In this document: positions 25,159 to 32,343 of the stretch, piece by piece
How positions within the stretch are numbered: the stretch's first letter is position 1
Layout: every line of letters begins with the position of its first letter
Source of the DNA: Bacteroidota bacterium
Lineage (GTDB): Bacteria; Bacteroidota; Bacteroidia; Chitinophagales; Chitinophagaceae
Direction: 5' to 3'
Assembly (NCBI GenBank): GCA_018267725.1
Contig: JAFDXY010000015.1
Coordinates: 62,001 to 126,000 of the forward strand
DNA length: 64,000 nucleotides
Made by a program: the position numbers and the translations under genes
Notes under the pieces: generated by a model
Databases searched by the model: none
What the model was told of the DNA's origin: nothing
Seen by the model: only the letters and a program-made list of their open reading frames with translations

Positions 25159-25171
25159 CTCTTATGGCGTA

Positions 25172-25651
25172 TTATGTTTTTAAAAGGTTTCTGTTGCCCG
25201 AAGATTCACAAAACTCATTGTAAAATTTTTTCTCCTCTTCATTTAATAATCTATTATTATAGATTACAAAATTTAATTCATTATATCTGCGAACATCTTT
25301 TTTCCAATTAGGCGTTTCGAGTACACATTTATAGTTATAATCTTTTCCGTTTGAGAATACTTTGGAATTTTCTGCAATAACCTTTTTGAATTCATCTTCA
25401 TCAAAAAAATATCTTGCTCCTCTTTTTTCAAAGACTGGTTTTAAAACTCCTTTTAGTGTAGGGTTTTTTAGCCAATTATCTAAGGTTGGTCTTGAAATAT
25501 TAAGAGCAGAACATAACTCTGTTTTAGTTAAAAGTTTTTTACTTTTTTGAATTTTATTGGTAAATTCTGTTATAAAGGAATCCAACTTTTGGTTAATAAT
25601 TTTTTCAATTGAATTTAACATATCTTGATATTCAACGTACATTAATCGCAT
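25172..25651 (-). CDS. Helix-turn-helix DNA-binding protein
   Basis: A 159-residue protein: a helical N-terminus (MLNSIEKIINQKLDSFITEFTNKIQKSKK), an HTH of the excisionase/HTH_17 type (LLTKTELCSALNISRPTLDNWLKNP), a winged segment (FEKRGARYFFDEDEFKKVI) and an unassigned C-terminus. In-frame ATGs at residues 1, 4 and 11 leave the start open; I kept the longest. It lies 3 bp behind another HTH gene. Inference: regulator or directionality factor of the island, candidate ligand of the TTTCC...GGAAA palindromes. Confidence 0.8.
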   Translation of the reverse strand: MRLMYVEYQDMLNSIEKIINQKLDSFITEFTNKIQKSKKLLTKTELCSALNISRPTLDNWLKNPTLKGVLKPVFEKRGARYFFDEDEFKKVIAENSKVFSNGKDYNYKCVLETPNWKKDVRRYNELNFVIYNNRLLNEEEKKFYNEFCESSGNRNLLKT

Positions 25652-25654
25652 ATT

Positions 25655-25924
25655 TTACTTATTAAAATTATTTTCAATTTCATTTAATTTATAAAGTACC
25701 CTGCCGTTTAGTTTATATTTCCTTACTCTGCCTTGTTTTGCCCAGTTGTGTACTGTTTGTTTGGTTATTTTAAACCTTGCAATAACTCGGTCTATTGTAC
25801 AGAAATCTTCATCTGTTGGTTTGGGTAAAAAAGAGAACTCATTTTTAAGTTCTAATACACTGTTTTTAATTGAATCTTTAATAAAAGCCGCTAATTCGCC
25901 TTTTGACATGTTAGCTACAAACAT
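25655..25924 (-). CDS. Excisionase-like helix-turn-helix protein
   Basis: An 89-residue protein with a MerR/HTH_17-like core CTIDRVIARFKITKQTVHNWAKQGRVRKYKLNGRVLYKLNEI. Such small proteins next to tyrosine integrases often act as excisionases or repressors. It is 3 bp ahead of the second HTH gene and 160 bp downstream of the integrase stop, with terminator-like hairpins between, so the HTH pair is probably a separate transcript. Confidence 0.82.
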   Translation of the reverse strand: MFVANMSKGELAAFIKDSIKNSVLELKNEFSFLPKPTDEDFCTIDRVIARFKITKQTVHNWAKQGRVRKYKLNGRVLYKLNEIENNFNK

Positions 25925-25973
25925 TGTTTTTATTTAAAAAAATTTTAAGAGAGATGCTGAGAAATTCAGCTTA

Positions 25974-25997
25974 AAAAAACGGGCTAAAATTTAGCCA
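25974..25997 (-). terminator. Terminator of the integrase gene
   Basis: Read on the minus strand, the palindrome GGCTAAATTTTAGCC (25983-25997) is followed by CG and seven T (25974-25980). It lies 87 bp below the integrase stop. A second smaller hairpin GCTGA/TCAGC (25957-25971) follows. Confidence 0.75.
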
Positions 25998-26018
25998 AAA
26001 GGTCGGTTTTTGAAGAAG

Positions 26019-26049
26019 TTGTTTGATAACCGAAAGAACTCAAACAACA
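26019..26049 (-). other. 9-bp hairpin downstream of int
   Basis: GTTGTTTGA (26019-26027) and TCAAACAAC (26041-26049) pair perfectly around a 13-base loop, between the integrase stop and its terminator. Possible RNA-stabilising structure or protein site. Confidence 0.5.
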
Positions 26050-26083
26050 TTGTGCTTTATTTTTAGCAATGTAAAATTAAGGT

Positions 26084-27319
26084 TTATCCAATAGAAACAA
26101 AAGATTTATTCCAAAATTCATTCATCACAATCAATTTTGATTTTTCAGATACTTTCAAATATTTTTTTAGTGTACCCCAACTTCTAATACCTGTTATTTT
26201 CATAATCATTTCAGCGGGCATTTTCTTTTCAAAAGAAAGAGAAATAAAAGTTTTTCTACCAGTATGTGTAGTAATTAAATCGCATTTAGGTTTCTTAATT
26301 ACAATTCTTCTTGAGCCACTAAATTTTTCAATCATCATCATATCCGTTACGCCTGCTATTTCAGCAACATCTTTTATATATTCATTAGATTTTTGATTGG
26401 TTAGCGTTGGTGGAATGGGTCTGCCCAAAAATTTTCCTCTGTATTTTTCAATAATTTCTTTTGCAAATCTGTTTAGAGGAACGAATAAAGTATCTTTTGT
26501 TTTAAGTGTTCTAAATTCTAAAAAATCTCCTTTTACATTTTCATCTTGCATTCTTGCTATATCAGAAAATCTTAAGCCGGTAAAACATTCAAGGCAGAAA
26601 TAATCTTTTACCTGTTCTAATGTTTCAGATAAATCTTTACAATAGTATATTTTAAAAAGTTCTTCTTCAGTTAATGCAATTACATCAACATCTTCTTTAA
26701 AAACTTTAAATCCAAAAAGGTTGTATTGCACAGTTGTCCAACCGTGATTTTTAACATAATTTAAAAATGCTTTTAAAGCTTTTATATGTTTACCTACCGT
26801 ATTATTAAGGTAACCTCTATCAATAATAAAATAGCTTACTAATTGGTCATAAAGTTGTCTGTCAACAATATCAAAACTCAGTTTAATTTTTTTATCCTTT
26901 TCAAAATCTTTAAGCCTTGTTCTTGTGCAAGCTAAATTTCTTATTGTACTTGCGGTTTTTGTAATTTTTGATTCATTAAGAAATCTATCATAAAACTGAA
27001 AAAATTCGCTTTGATTTGAGAGAGCAGAATGTAACCGCATTTTAAATTTTGATTCAACCAATGAAGTAGTATAATATTTATTATTAATTAGTGCTTCTTT
27101 TTGTATATCAGCTATTATATCTAAGTAGCTTCTAAGCTTTTTATTATATTCAATAGCATCCAAAGATTTTCCTTTGATTTCAGTTCCATTCCAATTTTCT
27201 CTTTCAACAAAAATTTTTGTAGAGAAATTAAATTTTTGCCCTTTACTTTGATAAACCAAAACAATTAAGCAAAGATTTTTTTTGTTTGGTTGTTTTAAAT
27301 AAAAGTTTACAGTAGCCAT
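26084..27319 (-). CDS. int: Tyrosine recombinase/integrase of the island
   Basis: A 411-residue integrase. The N-terminal part is an arm-binding domain typical for Bacteroidota integrases (VNFYLKQPNKKNLCLIVLVYQSKGQKFNF), followed by a SAM-like core-binding domain (QFYDRFLNESKITKTASTIRN) and the catalytic domain: Arg in CFTGLRFSDIARM, H352xxR355 in THTGRKTF, and nucleophile Tyr387 in TLKKYLKVSEK. It should catalyse site-specific integration into tRNA-Lys. It reads away from attR, 172 bp from it, with the right terminal motif just upstream of its start. Confidence 0.95.
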   Translation of the reverse strand: MATVNFYLKQPNKKNLCLIVLVYQSKGQKFNFSTKIFVERENWNGTEIKGKSLDAIEYNKKLRSYLDIIADIQKEALINNKYYTTSLVESKFKMRLHSALSNQSEFFQFYDRFLNESKITKTASTIRNLACTRTRLKDFEKDKKIKLSFDIVDRQLYDQLVSYFIIDRGYLNNTVGKHIKALKAFLNYVKNHGWTTVQYNLFGFKVFKEDVDVIALTEEELFKIYYCKDLSETLEQVKDYFCLECFTGLRFSDIARMQDENVKGDFLEFRTLKTKDTLFVPLNRFAKEIIEKYRGKFLGRPIPPTLTNQKSNEYIKDVAEIAGVTDMMMIEKFSGSRRIVIKKPKCDLITTHTGRKTFISLSFEKKMPAEMIMKITGIRSWGTLKKYLKVSEKSKLIVMNEFWNKSFVSIG

Positions 27320-27331
27320 TTTATTAATTTT

Positions 27332-27354
27332 TAGTATTCAATCTAGTAGTCAAA
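27332..27354 (+). repeat. Right copy of the 23-base terminal motif (putative arm site)
   Basis: Begins TAGTATTCAATCTAGTAGTC and continues AAA, 22 of 23 bases identical with 16333-16355 in the same orientation. It lies 12 bp upstream of int, so integrase binding here could also control its own expression. Confidence 0.65.
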
Positions 27355-27491
27355 TTTGTTTGTTTTCTTTTGTTTTCTTTTGACTTCAATTGACCGCAAA
27401 CTTTGACAAAATTCTCTAAAACTATTGAAAACATTGAACTTTCAGTCAATTAAGGTAAAATTGAATAAATATTAATAAAACGATATATCTC

Positions 27492-27506
27492 TCCCTGCGG
27501 GGTCAC
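27492..27506 (+). repeat. attR: 15-bp direct repeat
   Basis: Exact copy of the tRNA-Lys 3' end (TCCCTGCGGGGTCAC). No other part of a tRNA is present here, as expected for the distal end of a tRNA-integrated island. Confidence 0.9.
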
Positions 27507-27598
27507 TTAAATTTTTTAAACTTCAATAATTGTTGTTCTTCTTTATTAAATTTTTATGTTTTGCAGTTTACATTTACTGAATAAAACAATATTAAAAA

Positions 27599-28672
27599 TT
27601 GGGCATATTTAACACAAGGCAATTTTCAAAATCTACACAACTTCTTACAAGTATTACAATTGTATTATTTGTATCAATTGGTTGTTTTTTTACAACACAT
27701 TTAATAGGTTATAAAGTTATAGCACTACTATTATTAATGACAGTTTCAATACTGGCAATGTTGTTTGATATTATGCCAGTATTAATTTCAGCACTGCTAA
27801 GTGCTTTAATATGGAACTTCTTTTTTATTCCACCTATTTACACATTTCATATTAATACAGCCGAAGACTTACTTATGTTTTGTTTATATTTTTCGGTAGC
27901 ATTAATAAATGCCGTGCTTACATTTAAAATAAAACAAACCGAAAAACAAGCAAGAGATAGAGAAGAAAAAGAAAACACCATTAAACTTTATAACACTTTA
28001 CTAAACTCACTTTCACACGAATTAAGAACACCAATTGCCACTATACTTGGTGCCGTTGATACAATAAAAGGAAACAATAATAAACTTTCATCAATACAAC
28101 AAAACGAGTTGCTATCTCAAATAGATATTGCAAGTATTAGATTAAATGATCAAGTTGAAAATTTATTAAATATTAGTAGGCTTGAAACAGGTTTACTAAA
28201 ACTACATTTGCAATGGTGCGATGTAAATGAATTAATAAACTTAGTTATTCAAAAAACAACTACCAATAAACAAATTATTTACACCACCAACGATGCCTTA
28301 CCTATTTGCAAAATGGATAGTGGTTTAATAGAACAAGTTATAAAAAATATTATTGCCAATGCCATTCAATACACACCCAACCATACTATAATAAATATTG
28401 AAGCATTGGTTATTGATAATGTTTTAAGTATTATTATTACCGATAATGGCAATGGTATTCCTACAGAATTATTAAGTGAAGTGTTCAACAAATTTTACAG
28501 ATTACCCAACACAAAAGCAGGTGGCACAGGTTTAGGATTATCTATAGCTAAAGGTTTTACAGAAGCACATAATGGAAAAATTAGTGCCATAAATAATTTA
28601 CCAAAAGGCTTAAAAATAATTGTTGAATTGCCGGTTGAAACAACATACATCAACAGTTTAAAAAATGAATAA
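27599..28672 (+). CDS. KdpD-like sensor histidine kinase (DUF4118 form)
   Basis: A 357-residue kinase. A DUF4118 module of membrane helices (SALLSALIWNFFFIPPIYTFHINTAEDLLMF) is followed by a HisKA domain with His140 in LNSLSHELRTPIATIL and an HATPase (IKNIIANAIQYTPNH, DNGNGIP, GGTGLGLSIAKG). The start is TTG at 27599; an in-frame TAA lies just before it and no ATG precedes the first helix. The large KdpD N-terminal and USP domains are absent, which is common where KdpD is split. The next gene overlaps it by 8 bp. It starts 92 bp beyond attR. Confidence 0.88.
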   Translation: MGIFNTRQFSKSTQLLTSITIVLFVSIGCFFTTHLIGYKVIALLLLMTVSILAMLFDIMPVLISALLSALIWNFFFIPPIYTFHINTAEDLLMFCLYFSVALINAVLTFKIKQTEKQARDREEKENTIKLYNTLLNSLSHELRTPIATILGAVDTIKGNNNKLSSIQQNELLSQIDIASIRLNDQVENLLNISRLETGLLKLHLQWCDVNELINLVIQKTTTNKQIIYTTNDALPICKMDSGLIEQVIKNIIANAIQYTPNHTIINIEALVIDNVLSIIITDNGNGIPTELLSEVFNKFYRLPNTKAGGTGLGLSIAKGFTEAHNGKISAINNLPKGLKIIVELPVETTYINSLKNE

Positions 28673-29345
28673 AATAGAAATATTAATTATAGATGATGAA
28701 CCGCAAATACGCAAGTTGCTTGAAATAGCATTAGAAAGCAATGAGTATAAAGTATGGCAAGCCGAAACTGCAAAAGAAGGAATTGTATTGGCTGCCAATC
28801 ATCCTCCGGAATTAATATTGCTTGACATTGGTTTGCCCGATAAAAACGGACACGAAGTATTAAAAGAATTAAGAAGTTGGTACAATAAATCAATCATTAT
28901 TCTTTCAGTTATTAATAATGAAGAAGATATTGTAAAAGCATTAGATAATGGTGCAACAGATTACTTAACCAAACCCTTTCGCACTGCCGAATTATTAGCT
29001 CGTATTCGTTCTGCCATTCGTAGAAATCAGCAAGCAATTAATAACGACACAACACTTATTTTTAATGAACTTCAAATTGATTTAACCGCAAGAACTATTA
29101 AGAAAAACAATCAACTTTTAAAACTAACTTCAACCGAATTCAACTTGCTTGCTCTTTTTGCAAATAATGAAGGAAGAGTATTAACACATCAACATATTTT
29201 AAAAGAAATTTGGGGCGTAGGCTTTCAGACAGAAACACAATACTTGCGTGTGTTTGTAGGCACATTAAGAAAAAAGATTGAAGACAATCCCAATCAACCC
29301 AAACATATTATTACAGAAAGTGGCATCGGATATAGATTTCAATAA
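28665..29345 (+). CDS. kdpE: KdpE-like OmpR-family response regulator
   Basis: A 226-residue regulator: receiver with IIDDEPQIR, phospho-acceptor Asp54 (LILLDIGLPDKNG), YLTKPF, and a C-terminal winged helix (LTSTEFNLLALFANNEGRVLTHQHILKEIWG ... YLRVFVGTLRKKIEDNP), closely KdpE-like. It overlaps the kinase gene by 8 bp, so translation is coupled. In other bacteria KdpE activates potassium uptake genes; here the next gene, 92 bp on, is the potassium transporter kup. Confidence 0.92.
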   Translation: MNKIEILIIDDEPQIRKLLEIALESNEYKVWQAETAKEGIVLAANHPPELILLDIGLPDKNGHEVLKELRSWYNKSIIILSVINNEEDIVKALDNGATDYLTKPFRTAELLARIRSAIRRNQQAINNDTTLIFNELQIDLTARTIKKNNQLLKLTSTEFNLLALFANNEGRVLTHQHILKEIWGVGFQTETQYLRVFVGTLRKKIEDNPNQPKHIITESGIGYRFQ

Positions 29346-29437
29346 ATCTTTATAAAATCTTTACACAACATTATTTCATTTTTACAACATACTTATTACC
29401 TGCATTTCACTTTTGCATACTTAACGCAGCAATAATA

Positions 29438-31408
29438 ATGAACAAGGCAAAATTTGGTTTTAGTAATAAGGTTACAACAGCATCACTTTTAGTAGCTCTC
29501 GGAATTATTTATGGAGATATTGGTACAAGCCCTTTATATGTATTAAAAGCAATTGTTGGAGACAGGCAAATTACAGAAACACTTGTATTTGGTGGCGTTT
29601 CCTGTATTTTTTGGACATTAGTTTTTCAAACTTCCGTAAAATATATTTGGCTAACACTTAAAGCAGATAACGAAGGTGAGGGAGGTATTTTTTCTTTATA
29701 TGCTTTAGTTCGCAGATATGGTAAAAAATTAGTAATACCTACCATTTTGGGTGCAACTACATTATTAGCAGATGGCATTATTACACCACCTATTTCTGTT
29801 GCATCGGCAGTAGAGGGTTTAAACATTGTAAAAGGTTTAGAAAATATTATTGTTCCCGGAAACATATTAACAGTAGGCATTGTAATAGCTATTATTTCTG
29901 CATTGTTCTTTTTTCAACGTTTTGGCACACAAACTATTGGTAAATTTTTCGGGCCTATAATGGCTATATGGTTTACAATGCTTTTAGTTGTAGGCATTTC
30001 ACAAATTGCACATTATCCAAGTATTATAAAAGCATTAAATCCGCATTATGGTTATAACCTTTTAGTACATTATCCAAAAGGCTTTTGGTTATTGGGTGCT
30101 GTGTTTCTTTGCACTACCGGTGCCGAAGCTTTGTATAGCGATTTGGGGCATTGTGGTATTAAAAACATTCGTATTACTTGGGCATTTGTAAAAATTAGTT
30201 TAATAGCTTGTTACTTAGGGCAAGCAGCATGGTTAATGCATCAAGGGCAACCATTACTTAGTGGCAGAAATCCTTTCTTTCAAATTATGCCAACATGGTT
30301 TTTATTACCAAGTATTATTATTGCTACAGCGGCCACCATTATTGCATCGCAAGCTTTAATTAGTGGTTCGTTTACTTTAATTAGCGAAGCAATCAATTTA
30401 AATTTTTGGCCAAGAGTAACCGTAAGGCAACCAACAGAACTAAAAGGGCAAATTTATATTCCAAGTATTAATGCAATACTTTGGTTTGGTTGCATTTTAA
30501 TGACTTTATATTTTAAAGAAAGCGGGCACATGGAAGCAGCTTATGGCTTTTCAATTACCATTGCCATGATGATGACAACTTATTTATTAGGTTTCTTTTT
30601 ACTTTATAAACTTCGTTGGAATAAAATAATGGTATTTGCAATTCTTGGTGTTTTTGTTATTATAGAATCATCATTCTTTGTTGCCAATGTAGCTAAAATA
30701 AAAGAACGTTGGATGTTTTTGTTTTTTGAATTATTCATATTTATGACAATGTATGTTTGGTATTTTGCAAGAAAAGTTAGCAACCAATTTATTAAATTTA
30801 TAGACCTTGGAAAGTATGCTGCAAAAATTAAAGAACTAAGTGAAGATGATGCTATACCAAAGTTTGCAACACATATAATTTATCTTACAAAAGCAAACAT
30901 TAGACACAATATTGAAGAAAAAATTATCAAATCAATTTTTGCAAAACAACCCAAACGTGCCGATGTGTATTGGTTTGTGCATATTAATTATACCGAAAAC
31001 CCTTACACACTTTCTTATGATGTATCGGAATTAATAGACGATAAAGTAATTAAAATAAATATTAATGTAGGTTTTAGAGTGCAACCCAAAACAGAATTAT
31101 ATTTTAAACAAATAGTAAAAGATTTAGTTACCAATAAAGAACTTAATTTACACATTCGCCCCAATGGTTCTACAAAGTATAATGATGAACCCGATTTTAA
31201 ATTTATTGTAATAGAAAAATTTTTATCTGTAGAAAATGAGTTTGCATTAAAAGATGGCTTATTACTTAAATATTATTTCTTATTAAAAGGTTGGGGGCAA
31301 AGTGATGAAAAAGCTTTTGGCTTAAATAAGAATGATGTTGTGATAGAAAATATTCCGCTTGTATATCATCCAATTACTAATTTTAAATTAACCCGAATTA
31401 AAAGTTAA
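29438..31408 (+). CDS. kup: Low-affinity potassium transporter Kup
   Basis: A 656-residue KUP/HAK family protein with about 12 membrane helices. Diagnostic N-terminal ALGIIYGDIGTSPLYVLKAI, then ADNEGEGGIFSLYALVRR, LLADGIITPPISVASAVEGL, GAEALYSDLGHCG and ISGSFTLISEAI; the last 220 residues are the cytoplasmic domain. It imports K+ with protons. Placement behind a KdpDE-like pair suggests that the two-component system controls it rather than a KdpFABC pump, which is not in the window. Confidence 0.95.
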   Translation: MNKAKFGFSNKVTTASLLVALGIIYGDIGTSPLYVLKAIVGDRQITETLVFGGVSCIFWTLVFQTSVKYIWLTLKADNEGEGGIFSLYALVRRYGKKLVIPTILGATTLLADGIITPPISVASAVEGLNIVKGLENIIVPGNILTVGIVIAIISALFFFQRFGTQTIGKFFGPIMAIWFTMLLVVGISQIAHYPSIIKALNPHYGYNLLVHYPKGFWLLGAVFLCTTGAEALYSDLGHCGIKNIRITWAFVKISLIACYLGQAAWLMHQGQPLLSGRNPFFQIMPTWFLLPSIIIATAATIIASQALISGSFTLISEAINLNFWPRVTVRQPTELKGQIYIPSINAILWFGCILMTLYFKESGHMEAAYGFSITIAMMMTTYLLGFFLLYKLRWNKIMVFAILGVFVIIESSFFVANVAKIKERWMFLFFELFIFMTMYVWYFARKVSNQFIKFIDLGKYAAKIKELSEDDAIPKFATHIIYLTKANIRHNIEEKIIKSIFAKQPKRADVYWFVHINYTENPYTLSYDVSELIDDKVIKININVGFRVQPKTELYFKQIVKDLVTNKELNLHIRPNGSTKYNDEPDFKFIVIEKFLSVENEFALKDGLLLKYYFLLKGWGQSDEKAFGLNKNDVVIENIPLVYHPITNFKLTRIKS

Positions 31409-31468
31409 TATAGCATACCATGTTTTGTAAATTATGCTGCAATAACAATTAGAAAATGTTTCAGTTTT

Positions 31469-32332
31469 TTAATGAATTTTTTTTTGAGATTCAATTAATT
31501 TCCGAAACTCACTCGGAATAATTTTTTTCTTTTTAAGAAATACTCTGTTGAAATAATTTAAAGATTCAAAACCCGAATCAAATGCAATTTGAGAAATAGG
31601 ATAATCTGTTTCAATTAGTAGTTGGCAGGCATACGCAATTCTTATTTCATTTACATAATCGGAAAAAGTTTTTCCACTTGCTCTTTTAAAATATTTACAA
31701 AATGCACTTTTTGATAAATGAATTAATGCAGCAGCTTTTTTTAATGAAATGTTTTTTTTATAATCGTTCTGTACATACTGAAACACTTTATTTATGCGGT
31801 GTTGGTTAATGCTTCCTTTTAAAGGTTTTACAGAAGTTGTTAGCAATGTTTTTCCTTTTGAAGTAGAAAGCTGAAGTAGTAATTGTATGAACAATAAAAA
31901 TCTTTCTGCATAATCTTTAGTAATCATTTCCTGCATTAGCAATAAATAATTATTTTTTTTTGTTGGTATAAACTGAAAACCTTTTTCTGCTTTTTGTAAA
32001 ATTTTTTTTAGTGCTTTTAATTCATCAAACTGTAAAATAGATTCTACAAATTTTGTTGAGAATTGAATAACTATAGCTCTGCAATTTTGATTTTTTATTT
32101 TATCACTTATCCATGTATGTGGAATATCGGGGCCTAATAAAACAAAGTCTCCTGCAGAAAAAGGTTCATAAATATTTCCTACTAATCTTTTACCTTTTCC
32201 TTTTACAATATAGGTTAGTTCATATTCGGGATGATAATGCCAAAAAAAATCGAAAGAAGATTCTTTTACTTCATAACAACTAAAAGATTGGTTTTCTTTT
32301 CGAGATGATAATTTTTCTAACTGTGCTCTCAT
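31469..32332 (-). CDS. AraC-family transcriptional regulator
   Basis: I start at ATG 32332 (MRAQLEKLSSRKENQ); a longer frame to 32386 would overlap the GH13 gene and add an unlikely N-terminus. The 287-residue protein has a cupin sensor domain (FDFFWHYHPEYELTYIVKGKGKRLVGN, GDFVLLGPDIPHTW) and a double HTH AraC domain (ISLKKAAALIHLSKSAFCKYFKRASGKTFSDYVNEIRI, PISQIAFDSGFESLNYFNRVFLKKK). It lies 11 bp behind the alpha-glucosidase gene and probably controls the flanking carbohydrate genes in response to a sugar. Confidence 0.92.
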   Translation of the reverse strand: MRAQLEKLSSRKENQSFSCYEVKESSFDFFWHYHPEYELTYIVKGKGKRLVGNIYEPFSAGDFVLLGPDIPHTWISDKIKNQNCRAIVIQFSTKFVESILQFDELKALKKILQKAEKGFQFIPTKKNNYLLLMQEMITKDYAERFLLFIQLLLQLSTSKGKTLLTTSVKPLKGSINQHRINKVFQYVQNDYKKNISLKKAAALIHLSKSAFCKYFKRASGKTFSDYVNEIRIAYACQLLIETDYPISQIAFDSGFESLNYFNRVFLKKKKIIPSEFRKLIESQKKIH

Positions 32333-32343
32333 AACTACGCCGG

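Larger units (their letters stand above)
24534..25171. other. 638-bp structured non-coding region
   Basis: No gene longer than a few dozen codons is visible. The stretch contains at least seven inverted repeats, described separately: 24691-24704, 24722-24819 (nested), 24970-24993, 25033-25055, 25061-25077, 25103-25119 (TTTACATT A AATGTAAA) and 25134-25158. Such density is unlike the other intergenic gaps of the window. It separates the R-M operon from the regulator genes and could hold promoters, a structured RNA, or a mobilisation/replication site of the island. Confidence 0.6.
16265..27506. mobile_element. tRNA-Lys genomic island with type I restriction-modification
   Basis: An 11.2-kb stretch bounded by the same 15-bp sequence (16265-16279 and 27492-27506), which is the 3' end of the tRNA-Lys gene. 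A tyrosine integrase lies next to the right end, and every gene inside is on the minus strand: int, two helix-turn-helix genes, hsdM, hsdS, a BRO-N gene, a doubtful small ORF and hsdR. A 23-base near-identical motif occurs next to each end. There is no relaxase, conjugation or phage structural gene, so the island is an integrase-only element that would need helper functions for transfer. Boundaries are seen directly; mobility is inferred. Confidence 0.88.

Noticed and set aside
24534..25171. Retron or CRISPR-like defence RNA in the structured block
   Set aside because: No reverse transcriptase or Cas gene is nearby and no regular repeat-spacer array exists; kept only as structured non-coding DNA.
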